Below are positions 22,451-33,841 of a stretch of DNA of 64,000 bases, piece by piece. The stretch is from positions 16,630,983 to 16,694,982 of the forward strand of contig OZ020245.1 of the NCBI GenBank assembly GCA_963971285.1, given 5' to 3'. This DNA comes from Astropecten irregularis. Lineage: Eukaryota > Echinodermata > Asteroidea > Paxillosida > Astropectinidae. The translations under genes were made by a program, and so were the position numbers. The notes beneath the pieces are model-generated. The model saw only the letters and a list, made by a program, of their open reading frames with translations, did no database searches and was not told the origin of the DNA. Every line of letters starts with the position of its first letter. Positions within the stretch are counted from its first letter, which is position 1.

Positions 22451-24067
22451 CTCCCTGCAATCTTATCCCCAAAGGGTCCACAATGGGGCCTATTTTTTGT
22501 TGGATTCTGATGATGTGAGCAGTTAGTAAAATGGCATTTGATCTGGCTGCGTAATGAGCAGCTTTATTTATCTGTTGTATGCTCTGTTTTAAGATTCGGT
22601 TTAATGACCACTTACAAAGAAAGAAAAGATAGGGGTCGGGGTTCAAGGTCAGCTGAGGAGGGGAGTGAGGGGGCAGAATCACCCACCACTTGGATGACAC
22701 TACGGACCCATAACTGTCCAAAGTTGGCATAATTCATAGGGATATGACTTCTGACGACTACCACCAATGACAAGAGCAAAACATTAGAGAGATCTGTTTA
22801 CAGAACAACGGATTGGCAGTACGCCAGAGACAATTCCCACAACAACAATCCATATTGACCAATGGAGCGACTGCTCCATGTCACATGACTACTGGCAAGG
22901 CACAAACATGCGACCATCCACCACCTCGCTTTAAGCCAAACGCCGACTTTAATATTTGTTTGCTCGAAAAAATTCAAACAAGGACTTTGCTCTGTGAAAA
23001 TCAAATTAATGCTTCGTTGCTGAAGTTGGAATAGGGACGAGGGCCGCAAATGAATATTAATGGCCAGTTGCCCACTGCACAAATTCTATCTACCTAAGCC
23101 CAGTCAACACAGGATCATTTGTCAAGCAGGGAAATCGAGCAAAGACACTACGTCTTTAAAAACAGTATCGATTCATCACATTGATGTGCACATTTGTTTA
23201 CACATTGGGTATTTACGATCTACGTGCATGCCAATCTGCAACACATACCATTTCTGTTTTCCTTCTTTTTCCTAGGAAGCATGCTCCCAAGTTTCTGGGA
23301 AACCGTTGCCATGATGACATATCATCCCAATCGAATTTCAAGCCAGAGGACTGGTCTATTCCTTTCTGAAGTGAGCATTAAGCTGATTTGATGCACAAGC
23401 TTTGCCCAGGTATTTCTCCATGTGTTGTGCATGCAATTTATCATTTAAGATATTTGTATCCAAATCTAAGATAAGATATTGAGGTTTACGGTCCAGACAA
23501 TTTTTTGCTATAAGAATAATTTTCTAAGGGTTGAATTCCGAGAGAGAACACGAGTATTTGTGCTGAGCAAATAGCCCCCATCTACAAAGGTCAATGGTTT
23601 GTTCGACTCCATCGTCGGCTTCGAGGAAAATAAACATGACGCTTATGTTTTTGACATTATTAAATGTCAAGATGTAAGAGCATTTGACATTTTGCTTTTT
23701 TTTTTTTGGCGGAGAAGGGTAGGAACTTTATGACATTTTGGTGTTGGATGGTTGCGTGTTTAACAGCTGATCGCAATCCTCATTACTTCACGAAGGAACA
23801 ACAAACGGTAATCCCATCTAACATTTACATTTACAACCTCCTCTTTTTCTTTCCAAAAAAGCTACAATAAAAACCCCCAAAAAACAAAGATACTGAATGG
23901 CTGAAGGGTGAAAAAAAGAGCAAAATGTTTTCTCGCTCTGAGAGAAGAATGTAACACTCCTAAGTTATTAACAATGACGATGAAAAGAGGCGATAAGAGG
24001 CGAGACGCACTATGTGGTCACACAAACAGACATGGGCACCTTACTTTTACTTGGACACATGAGGGCG
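22451..24067. other. Intergenic downstream of calcineurin B
   Basis: Holds no gene I can support. The calcineurin B 3' UTR (- strand) must occupy its right part, but I found no clear poly(A) hexamer there. Confidence 0.4.
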
Positions 24068-24115
24068 CTATACATCGATAATGATCTTTTTGTGGATGTC
24101 TGTGTTTCCAACAAC
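24068..24115 (-). CDS. PPP3R1: Calcineurin B exon 6 (C-terminus)
   Basis: Encodes [15 protein letters not shown] and a TAG stop, residues 156-170, phase 0. The acceptor is TTTTTCGTTGCAG on the - strand. Human has VVGGLDIHKKMVVDV. Confidence 0.92.
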   Translation of the reverse strand, partial: VVGNTDIHKKIIIDV

Positions 24116-27100
24116 CTGCAACGAAAAATATGACAAAAAAAAGGAGAGAAAAGGTCAAAATGTGAGAATAACTAAACATGTTCCATCACTGGAAGGTGTT
24201 AATGGTCAGGCTGAAAGGTTGTTAAGTTTTGGGCTTGAAGATTATCATTGAGCTCACATGGTACATGTATTTATGAAGCGCCTTTGCAAGGAGATCAAAG
24301 CGCTATACTGAACGTAAAGGCAAACAACAAGACAAAGACGGGTGTATGGGAACAAATTTAAGTCGTCTCCTAAAAGTAATGACAGAGGGAGAATTCCTGA
24401 TGTTGATAGGGACAGAGTTCCACAGCTTGGGACCAGCTATAGAAAATCATCTATCTCCGAAAGATCTTGAACGAGTAGGAATAGACAGAAGAAGTTTATC
24501 GTCAGAAGATCGGAGTCCCGATCTGCCTGGTTGATATGAAGTGAGTAATTGAGACAAGTAGGGAGGAGAAATACCGTGTAAGCACTTAAGAACCTCACAT
24601 AGGAACCTCAGAGAGTATAAGCCAACATCCCAATCAGAATACATGGAGCCTGGGGTTAGGGTTTCATCAATACCGAACAGGAACCATGAGAATGTTGACA
24701 ACTCACTGCGCAGAATTCCTCGTACGAGATCCTGCCATCGTGATCGGTGTCTGCGTTCGTGATGGTCTTGTCCACAATCTGCTGCAGCTGCGTATCCCTC
24801 AGGTTGGATCCCACCATCATCTTCAGGACTTGGAACAGCTCCCCGTTAGAGATGTACCCGTCCTTGTCCATGTCGTAGATGTTGAAGAAGACTAGTAAGA
24901 GGCATAAGGTGGACATAAGGAGGAGTAAGCAAACTCATACACTGGTAACCAATGTGTAAATCATTAACTTTTTTTTAATTAGTGGAGCATGTGAGATGGC
25001 ACGTGGTCATCTTGTGTAGCAGGAAGTTGGTAGTGGATGGCAGCGTAATTGATGGCGTATCGGTCACACTTATATCGGCTGGCTCGTGAATCCTCTTATG
25101 TGATAGAAATTGCTCATCATGGACACTTGTTTGCAACATTGTATGTTTGTACACTCTGTGGACTTTTCATCAAAATCTGTCCTCGGAATCACCTTCCTAA
25201 GACACTGTGTTTGAGTTTTCCTCATGCTTGAGAAATTTCTCAAGGATTCACTAGGGACGTCGGTCACTCTCAAGCATTGGTGTCCTTTCACACAATGACA
25301 CTTTCATAAGATTTCTCAAGCATGAGAAAAACTTTCAAATGTATTTTCAACATCGTGTGAAAATGCTTCTAAACACACCCGCTCAATTTTTTTTGTCACA
25401 AAATCCAAAAGAATTGACCTTCAAGGCAATTTTCCGATCTGTCGCTAGGTGATAGAAACAAAAGTCTTGACAAAACCTGAAGCTAAGGATCAAAACTGTC
25501 TTTGTGTACATACTGTACACGTATCTACCCTCATCATAAATGCAAGTGCACTCATCATACATCATGTATGTACTTACATCTCATCTTGGACTCCTTATCT
25601 CCCTTCACACTGAACTGTGACACACCTTGGATGAATTCTGTGAGTAGAGAAAAACAAACAAAAAAAACAAATGAGATTATATTTGAATTTTATAACGATC
25701 AGTGGCATTCAGCTACATGAGGAGTTAAAGGCCTAGATGCCTTGTACCTTTTGGCTGGGAAATGTGTTTTTCTTTTGTTCCACATGCATCATATTGCACA
25801 AGTCTCCACAAACTTTCTCCCAGATAAAAATGAAATGACCCTAACCCTTAACTGTATATACAAATTCTTAAATTATTCTTCATATTATGATGGATGTTGG
25901 GGTACAGGGCTTCAATACTGTATGTCTGGTCTGAAAACCTACACCAGTATATCACATGATATGCTACATTATCATACCAACTTGAATTACAAATTCTCTC
26001 TTTTTTTGTATTATTTAAAGACCTCGTAAAACAAATAGAGAAATCTTGATTTTTCCTCATGACTATTTGAATAGTTTTCCTATACTTACTATCCCAGAAA
26101 AAGGACAACAGATTTGCAGATTTTGAGCCGGCGCCAAAGACATTTTTGTAAAAAGGTAAATGTTATTTTCAAAAAACACATATACTCTAGTTCGTAAAAA
26201 TATGAAACTTTCCACATACATTTTTTAATTTAACACATTGGCAAACTCTCATCTGTTTTCAATATCCATTTTACTAGGTCTTTAAATAATGCAAAAAAAC
26301 TGTTGAGGTTTGAGGTTTAAAAATTAAAACAAGCAAACAAGACACTGCTCTTTGTCCAATTAAATATTATTCTTCTTGATGGTCAAAGTTAACTTACCTT
26401 TGAAATCCACCTCACCATTGCCATCCACATCAAAGATTTCAATGACGCGCTGCACCAACGGGTTCTGCTGCAGTTCAGGCAGTGACATAAACTCGTCCAC
26501 GCTCAGCGCGCCAGAGTTGTCCAAATCCAGCTTCCGGAAACGCTTCCCTAACCTCTTGATCTCCTCGGTGTCAACTGCATGGAGTAATGGAAAATGTACC
26601 CATCATTTTAGCCCAAAATTGCTCACGGATGACAACACAATAAGGTTTTGAAATTGTACAACAAGAGTGTCACTAAACTTCTACTAAGCTACCACCTTTT
26701 TACCAAAATTTACAGCCAAAAAGTTGTGCTACTTATGACAGCCTGAGTGTGCCACAACCTACATATGTAAATCCAATTCCCATGAAGTTCATATGATACA
26801 CAGTGTACAAACACAACCAGAAACAACATCAGTTATGCTATAAATTAATTTTTATGTGCAACATGTAAGTACTACAAATACATCAGTAAGACATTTGACA
26901 TGATTTATCGATGCCTATAGTGCTAAGCAAAATCGGGTAATTTCATATCCGGTTACTGATTGAAAAAAAAAAATCAGGTTAACAATTAACCTATAGATGT
27001 AATCACGTGCGACATGTGTGACATGTGCGATTTATGGTACGTCTTCTTCAATGTGATCATCACTTTTGGAATGCTTTTTGCAATGTTGTTTTTTAGATCA

Positions 27101-30100
27101 AGCATTCAGATCTAGTACATGCAATGTTTCTATTAGATCCACTTTGTGTTTCTACTTGGCAAAATGGACAAAATAACTGACTGAAATTCTACAGTTTACA
27201 CTTTTCGGGTTGTTGAGCCAAACGTTGGTCTCTGTTTTTTTTCTTTTCAGTTTCGGTTTAACAACACTACTCAGAATTATGCTGACAAGCTCAGAACAAA
27301 AATTGATTGTCTGCTGGGAGTAATGGCCCCAATGTACAGTATCAGGAATCTCCTGTGAATATGTTTTGGAAATCCAGTGTTTGGATAGCCTGCTCTTCAA
27401 ACATGTCAAAGAAGCAAGATTTGGACGCTGTGTACATGGATGTACATGTAGCTTCCAAATTCTAGCTACCGGTAATAAAATCAGGCTAATCAGCACCTTG
27501 CTTGTTGTACATGTAGCTTACTGTAGAAACTCATTAGTATTTTTGCAGACCTACATGTGTTACATTAATTATTTAAGATGCTAGTCTGTTCCTGGAGTGA
27601 TGCATGATGTATGATAATGTACATGTACATGCAATACATGGTCTCGTGATAATTGCGAAGATATACAGTAGTACATAATGCTACTTAATGCACATTGTTG
27701 TATAACAGGAATAATTAATGTATGCCTTATGGATGTGTACCAGCATTATGAAAGGTCTTACATAATATTCACAAGGCATTTCATCTTCTCATATGTCTCA
27801 GTACTTAATACATGCAAGTGCAAAAATTGTCACTGTATCAGTGCATCTTCATTAGCATATAAAATGTACGTGTATACAGTAATTATTTCAATACACTGTG
27901 CATTTTGTGCATTCATCCAGAAACTTGGAGTGATAGCAACCTTTTGTCACTGTGAAATACTGCATTATGCACACAGGTTGTTACTTCTGAGACAACAATT
28001 TATGAATGCTGCATTATTAGTGTATAATGAAGAACAGAATGGTAGTACCGGTACAACATGAACATTACATATGATGTAGTGCATGCAGTACCGGATTATC
28101 ATAATAGGTTTTTATTGTGTGTAATAATTAAGGTTAAGCTTTATTTTATTTTGTAAAGCGCATTGAGGAATCTTTGATTCATAATGCACTATAAAAATGC
28201 AGTTTATTATTATTATGTGGATAGTGTACTGTATGCACATGTAGGGCCTACTGTACTGTTAGGACTGTACATGTACAACATGTATGAAGTTATGGTAACT
28301 AGACCATAATTCAGAATACATGTACAATACATACCCATATAGGCCTATTAATAACCAACCTTTCAAACTTGCTGTATCTGTTTCTGACCCAACCTCCATT
28401 CTTCCCTCTCCTAATCTCTAAACTTCCACCACCCATGTCCCACATTGCCGTATTGTGACCTACTCCAGTCTCTGCCTATCTCTGCTCATGTATGTATATC
28501 TTGACCCCACCTGGGAACTTCTGTTCTGCATAACTTCTGTTCCCAATCCCAAACCAATCCCAAAGTGCCCATCTTTACAAACATCACACTCCATTATGTA
28601 CATGTACACTGCACATGTACCTGGTATGTATCAGTAATTCACTTCTAGAAATGTTACTATAATTATGGACAATGATTGAAGCACTGGTACACATTAAAAT
28701 CAAGGCCTCTATTACCTGGTATAAAAACAATTTTAAAGATTTCTGTATACATGAATTGTTATGAAATGAAACATTCATAGAAATGCAATAAATTGTACAT
28801 TGAGGAATAGGCTTAAAAAGCTAATTTCATTTCCTATTTGAAAATCACAGTAATTAACAATGTTCTGAAGACACAAGGATTATAAACTTTACATGACTAA
28901 ATGAATGATCATTTAAACATAGTGGTATACTCACAGGTAGAGCAGAGCTCAACTGGAAAAGATTGTTCGTTTCCCTTTAAGAAAAAAGAAAGACAGAAAA
29001 ATTCACAATTAGACTCAGGACTCCCAAATTACCTGCAAGAAAAAAGATTCAACCATTTGAAGTTTAAACTTCAAGCTGACTAGTACGAATGACATGTAAA
29101 GTCATGTACATGTAAATGGATGTTTTAGGAAGTATATATTTTAATCATCAAATAACCACAAGGGAAACTCTCTGAATTTAAAGTCATTGAAAAGTGAACA
29201 AAGGAAAATTGACTAGAGCAGGATTTGAACCGGCGACCTCCTGAACTCAGGCGCTCTACCAACTGAGCCATCCAGCCCTACGTTGGTAATGACACCAATA
29301 GTCAATTGACCATAAGTATATATATTTTACCGGCACTGTCATTCTTCTGATTTGTCAATTCTCATTCAAAACGTCATGCTGGCCTTCTGTCAGAGTATTG
29401 GGAATGGCCAATTAGCATTTACAGGAAGAATTGATGGGCTTGTTTTTTTTTAATGCAGACGATGCAGCAAGATCCCAGCAAGCACAGCGTCGCACAGAGG
29501 CAGAAATGATCTCCGCATGGCCACGAGTCACGTCCGCATAATATGCAAATTACAAAAATTACAAACATTTTGCACTGACATCACGGTCGTCATCATGCGT
29601 GGAACACGGCCGCAAAAATGGCTGCCATGTCACCATGATCGTCTGGGTTTCAGTCGGAAAACAACGATTTTCATCAAACAGATTAATCATGAGTAAAATA
29701 AAGGGAGTGGTTATTTTGCCGTATGTTCTAGTACTGCAAATTAGCCAATGGGAACGGCAAGATAGCGTTTGTAGGAAGATTGTCGGTGCCTAACAAAATA
29801 TACACTTCCTAAAATAAATCAGCTGCATTTCATCCCTGACGTTCTGAGGAGAGATTGATCGGATTTTCAAGCCGATCTGTGATGTCTTTGTTGTCATTTG
29901 TGGAAATTTTTTGCGCAACTACGTGAAGTACAATTTTTTCTGCATGCAAAACGTCAAACTCTTTAGGATTCTCTGGGGGGCTAGCACGATCGTCGGCCCC
30001 CAAAATTAAAAAAGGGAGTTCAGCGAGTGCCCCAGTTACTGGGTCTAAGCCTAGCCTGCTCTTAGATAACAAAAATCCCAAAATGTCAATTTTCAATTTT

Positions 30101-30495
30101 GCAATCCCAAGCTTCCTTTATTTCTCAGATCCTGTTCACTCCAAGACTAAATCTTTGATAAAGACGTGATCTCCATAATTATATAAAAACAAGTCAAACA
30201 GTGCAGATCACTGTTACAAGTGTTAGCAAACTGCAGGGTAAGTGAAATAAAAATACGTCTGAAGTGAAATGTCATGAGAGTCACGATGAATGTTTACTGA
30301 TTGTTGCTTGGGCATTACTTTAACATTAAAAATAATTATCACTTCGTAGTTTGCAATTTTATTTTACATTTACGCCACAGTCTCCTTATATATCGACCAC
30401 GAATGGCAACCATATCAATCGGAAAAAAATTAGTGCCACTTATGAGGGCACGTAAGAGACGGCTTAATGCTTAGAAATGTAAATTTACCCACCAT
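24068..30495 (-). CDS. PPP3R1: Calcineurin subunit B (whole locus, six exons, 170 aa)
   Basis: Regulatory subunit of calcium/calmodulin-dependent phosphatase 2B; it binds four Ca2+ and the catalytic A subunit in the cytosol. Exons: 30493-30495 (ATG only, tentative), 28935-28974, 26398-26574, 25578-25637, 24707-24891, 24068-24115. Joined they make 513 nt, 170 codons plus stop, the same length as human. All junctions are GT-AG and in phase. EF-hand loops fall at 31-42 ([12 protein letters not shown]), 63-74, 100-111 ([12 protein letters not shown]) and 141-152. An N-terminal MGNE-type myristoylation motif is present (G2). C-terminus is HKKIIIDV. Residues 95-97 are FFN where AFR is usual. Introns hold a family F MITE, a TTAA foldback, a LINE tail and a tRNA repeat. 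Confidence 0.93.
24263..24690 (-). repeat. LINE/SINE-like dispersed repeat in calcineurin B intron 5
   Basis: Contains ATGAAGCGCCTTTGCAAGGA and GATCAAAGCGCTATAC, typical of the 3' tail of L2/CR1-like elements, followed by words such as GAGTTCCACAGCTTGGGACC that look like a dispersed repeat body. Family assignment is uncertain. Confidence 0.45.
24707..24891 (-). CDS. PPP3R1: Calcineurin B exon 5 (EF3 and EF4)
   Basis: 185 nt encoding residues 94 (split)-155. Contains EF3 ([14 protein letters not shown]) and EF4 ([13 protein letters not shown]). Acceptor CTTACTAG, donor GCA|GTGAGT. Confidence 0.93.
25205..25375. mobile_element. Family F MITE fragment in calcineurin B intron 4
   Basis: Carries CTCAAGCATTGGTGTCCTTT, CAAGGATTCACTAGGGACGT and CATCGTGTGAAAA, matching the internal and end words of the 37306 element. 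The left end is truncated. Confidence 0.65.
25578..25637 (-). CDS. PPP3R1: Calcineurin B exon 4
   Basis: 60 nt encoding [20 protein letters not shown] and one base of F94. Acceptor ACTCACAG, donor AGAT|GTAAGTA. Bridges EF2 and EF3. Confidence 0.92.
26010..26291. mobile_element. TTAA-bounded foldback in calcineurin B intron 3
   Basis: Left ATTATTTAAAGACCTCGTAA AA; right inverted TTTTACTAGGTCTTTAAATA AT. Both ends read TTAA next to AGACCT, so it may share TTAA target choice with family A although the body is unrelated. Noncoding. Confidence 0.6.
26398..26574 (-). CDS. PPP3R1: Calcineurin B exon 3 (EF1 and EF2)
   Basis: 177 nt encoding residues 15 (split)-73. Contains [19 protein letters not shown] and [20 protein letters not shown], nearly identical to vertebrate protein. 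Acceptor ATGCAG, donor AAAG|GTAAGT. Confidence 0.95.
28140..28217 (+). mobile_element. LINE-like 3' tail with (ATT)n
   Basis: GTAAAGCGCATTGAGG, then AATGCACTATAAAAATGCAG and a short ATT run, as at 2640-2711. Lies in calcineurin B intron 2, antisense to the gene. No coding remnant seen. Confidence 0.55.
28935..28974 (-). CDS. PPP3R1: Calcineurin B exon 2 (40-nt microexon)
   Basis: Encodes [13 protein letters not shown] plus one base of F15, following the initiator Met. Acceptor TTCTTAAAG, donor ACCT|GTGAGT. Human has GNEASYPLEMCSH. The G2 after Met is the expected N-myristoylation residue. Confidence 0.88.
29145..29308 (-). repeat. tRNA-derived repeat in calcineurin B intron 1
   Basis: On the - strand: GGATGGCTCAGTTGGTAGAG (A box), then GGTCGCCGGTTCAAATCC (B box), then the family tail with TTTGTTCACTTTTCAATGAC and AGTTTCCCTTGTGG. 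The best-preserved tRNA-like unit in the window. Confidence 0.78.
29480..29800. promoter_or_regulatory. Possible promoter-like, CpG-richer segment
   Basis: Contains TATGCAAAT (octamer-like, about 29541) and CAAAAATGGCTGCCATG (YY1-like, about 29615), with more CpG than its surroundings. It lies in calcineurin B intron 1 or just upstream of an alternative first exon: an ATG with a poor GTGACA donor is at 29635. Function inferred only. Confidence 0.2.
30493..30495 (-). CDS. PPP3R1: Calcineurin B exon 1, ATG (tentative)
   Basis: The 40-nt second exon starts exactly at codon 2, so the first coding exon must end in ATG before a GT donor. AAAATG|GTGGGTAA is the best fit upstream. The preceding 120 nt would be 5' UTR. 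RNA data could place it elsewhere. Confidence 0.5.
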
Positions 30496-30499
30496 TTTT

Positions 30500-32436
30500 G
30501 AGGCAGAAATTGGACTTCACTGTGTCGTCGCACATAAAAATTACCAGGCATAGGTCAACATCCGGGACATGTACATCTAATGACCTTTCGGACCGCTTCC
30601 ATTGTGATGACAGGGGGAGACAGTTTCAGTGAGTGGGTGGAGCTAAAAATAACACAATAAGGAAGAAAAGGAAAAGGAGGATGGCAAAAAATGAAACAAA
30701 ACCCCATGAACATCACCAAAAGTCAATGAACAGTAGATGAATAAATTGATGAAAGAAATTTTAATTCATAAAGCAACAAAAAGGAAAACACAAACAAACA
30801 AATACCCGCAATAAAACAAAACCGAAACATGCACTACAAAAGGAAACAAAATATTGAACACCAATGAGCCAACCACAGGCCCAAAAATTAAAAATAATTC
30901 TAGCTCTTTCAAGAATAAGGCAATCACTGATCTCGCTGTTTTTTGAAGACAATTCAAAGCTAGAATCTGTGGTGTGTTTGTTTTTATTTATTTATATGGA
31001 TTTCCTTTTCTTTTCTAATGGCCTATTGGCTTACTCACTATTGGTTGCCTATACATTTTCATAAAACAGACAAGACAAATTTTCTTCTACTTAAATTAAG
31101 CAGAATACATGTCATAAACTTGGTATTTTTTTTATCCAAATGGCGCTTACTGTCAATAAACTGAAATTTCACTTTCCAAATCACATAAGAAAATCACTTG
31201 AGTTCCAAAGGGGCACATTTGGTTTTTATCCATCTCTTAAAACAAATCGTGAGCATCACACTTCACTGAATATGATAGTGAAATTTTCAAATTTGCAAAC
31301 CAGAACTGCAAATAAAAACAGACAAACAAATAACCAAGTGACCAAACAAAGTAACAAACAATGAACCAAATGAACAAAGACTTCTTTCTTCATTGTGCTT
31401 TAAGCATTTATTATCTCAAAGAAAATAATTTGCAGAAAAGAATTCCAGACAAAAAGTTTACATACCAAGTAACAAGGTGCACCATATCTTCATTCAAGAA
31501 TATTCCCAGCCTCACAATAAAATATGAATAATTTTTAAATACAAATTTATAATATGCTACCTTATTTTATAAGATAATTCTTGCTTTTTTGTCTCTAGCT
31601 AACCTATTTCAGGATACACAATCGCAACACTAACACTAATCTTCAGTAAGAGACACCCTGTTGTATAAACAGACAAACAAAAACACCGATACCCCCAACA
31701 AACCCAAGCAACCATCATTTAATCCATGATAAAATAAAAATCATTAATTGTTAATGAACATGAAAATTAACCCAATGCTTACTAATAAGAAAAACGACTG
31801 ATATTTATATTTAAAAAAATCCTAATTACAGTGTAATTGTTTCACCATGATTTGGGCTAACTCAAATTTTCATTGAATCAAAAGATAACCATATCAGTGT
31901 CAGACTTATTTTTTTAACCTGTTTGTTGTTCGGGGTATTTGTTTGTTTGTTTGTGATGCGCTTTATTCTCTTGTGACAAGGAATAAATGTCTGCATCCAC
32001 ACTATGGTATATAACTTGTCAAGTTTTGACAAAATCACCCAATAAGGGACAACCCATGATGGGAAGTGACATGACAAGCGTTAACATTTAAATGAGGAGC
32101 AAAACTTTACAACAGGTCTTCAAGAAAATTTCCTATTTAAAAATAAAGGTCTCCTGTATGACTTTTTTCTTTCAATTTGTTTTTTGCAATTAAGTAATAA
32201 AGAGAAAAACGAATGGCAAGTCTTATTTTGGTTTCAAACCAATACTGTGTAGTCCTCTGAATGCCTTTTCAGGATCTTTTCATGAACATGATGAATGATG
32301 AATAAACCATTTTAGTGGAAAGCCGGATATTGCATTTTGTGTACAAAATTTCAATCCAAAACTGTCCTATGAAGCACTTCTTATATAAATTCATCACACA
32401 CTTCTTCCCTATCTGCTAAACTTAACCAACAGATAT
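30500..32436. other. Intergenic between calcineurin B and fumarase
   Basis: AT-rich with AAC/AAAC low-complexity runs (31310-31375, 31670-31700) and a TTTG run at about 31940. No gene seen. Confidence 0.5.
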
Positions 32437-32580
32437 TGGGTCGATTTCACAAAGTCATATGATTGATTGTTACTCGAGTTACAAAGGATAACCCATCGTA
32501 TCCTACGCAGGTATGCAAAACCATCATAAGTCCTACCATTGATAGTAAGTTACGATGAGTTTGGTGAAATCGACCCCCGG
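32437..32580. mobile_element. MITE with GGGTCGATTTCACAAAG ends, family H
   Basis: Left GGGTCGATTTCACAAAG; right inverted TTTGGTGAAATCGACCC. The centre includes GGATAACCCATCGTATCCTA, also seen (GTAGGATACGATGGGTTATA) in the copy at 54206-54367. Confidence 0.75.
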
Positions 32581-33264
32581 TTTGGCAAATGCATGAAGAA
32601 CAAGTTTAAAAGGAAACTCATAGTGCAGCATTTTGTGCACAAATCAACAGTACTGATGACATAACAAAAGTTTTGGTCATGAATATGGAAATTTCAATTT
32701 GCATACATACACTTAGAAAACACTGTGAATACACTGTGAAACAGCTGTGAAAATCAATGGCAATACAAAAACAGCTGGTATTTGTATGCATTAAAGGAAT
32801 TCCAATTGCACAGATCCTTTATACAATTAGGCTGCCTAAAGTTATTACACTGTAGTTTGATAACAGTTTGAAACAGTCAAAGTAGGTGAGGTAGGTAAAA
32901 ACTCTGGTCAATAATACAGCATGGGTTCCAATAAAAATATCAAATTTCACAAGAACTGCAAAGTAAAGCTTTTCAGTTTGTGGAAAAATAGTTCTGCTGT
33001 AAAAAAAAACATGTTTTATGTGACTACAAACTCTAGAAAATAAGCAATATTTAGCATAATGAGAAATGAAACAAATTGAGGAAACTGAAAATTTGTTCAT
33101 CAAAACTGTAGGTGGGTCAGTGGTGTGTCGGCGGAGGTTTTAGATTCAGATCCCGAATCTATTCAAGACTCAAACACCTTTATACAAACTAACGACTGAA
33201 GTTCAGGTTATTTGGATGACATTTGTATAATAAAAAGGGAATGGTCCTATTACCCCAGATTCTT

Positions 33265-33412
33265 AATCATCAAACAACCACAAGGGAAGCTGACCGAATT
33301 TAAAGTACATGTGTAATTGAAAAGTTAACAAAGAAAAATTGACTGGCATGGGATTCGAATCAGCGACCTACTGAATATCGTACATTGGTGACCCCAATAG
33401 TCAATTCAGAAG
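33265..33412 (-). repeat. tRNA-derived repeat, internally deleted
   Basis: B-box side intact (GGGATTCGAATCAGCGACCT on + as its complement) with the TTGAAAAGTTAACAAAG tail. The A-box half is deleted, so the sequence runs straight into GACCCCAATAGTCAATT. Confidence 0.65.
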
Positions 33413-33526
33413 CCATGAAACCATGTACACACTGCCATACCCCAAGGATCATTTCACCAATATGTGCAGCCATGCTGCAACCTGGGAACGGTACATGGGA
33501 GATCACTCAAAGAGGATACAGCTTTT

Positions 33527-33532
33527 TTTATT
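33527..33532 (-). terminator. Candidate poly(A) signal of fumarate hydratase
   Basis: AATAAA on the - strand about 117 nt after the fumarase stop codon, just past the tRNA-derived repeat in the 3' UTR. Confidence 0.4.
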
Positions 33533-33547
33533 AATTCAATTTTAATT

Positions 33548-33635
33548 AAAGGGCTGGATAGCTCAGTTGGTAGATAGAGCGCCTGTACGGTATTCAGGAG
33601 GTCGCTGGTTCGAATCCCACTTATGTTATGAATCA
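33548..33635 (+). repeat. tRNA-derived repeat in the fumarase 3' UTR
   Basis: GGATAGCTCAGTTGGTAGAT (A box) and GGTCGCTGGTTCGAATCCCA (B box) on the + strand, antisense to fumarase and starting within about 15 nt of its stop codon. If the poly(A) signal at 33527 is used, this repeat is transcribed in the mRNA. Confidence 0.75.
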
Positions 33636-33648
33636 ATATTTCCCCAGC

Positions 33649-33841
33649 CTACTTAGGTCCCAGCATGGATTCTGGTCGCACCCACTGGTCAAACTGTTCC
33701 TCCGTGACGTGACCCAGGGCCAATGCGGCTTCTTTGAGTGTCGTTCCGTTGGTGTGAGCGTGTTTAGCAATCTTAGCGGCCTTGTCATAGCCTATGTGCT
33801 GATTCAGGGCAGTGACTAACATCAGGGATTCCTTCAAATAT
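33649..33841 (-). CDS. FH: Fumarate hydratase last exon
   Basis: Encodes [20 protein letters not shown] through ESMLGPK and a TAG stop. Acceptor TTTCTCCAG. This is the C-terminal domain 3. Confidence 0.95.

Noticed and set aside
29830..30096. 88-codon open frame on the - strand, fairly protein-like composition
   Set aside because: It has no ATG, no matching splice sites in phase and no recognisable family. It lies inside calcineurin B intron 1; could be a fragment of an old element.
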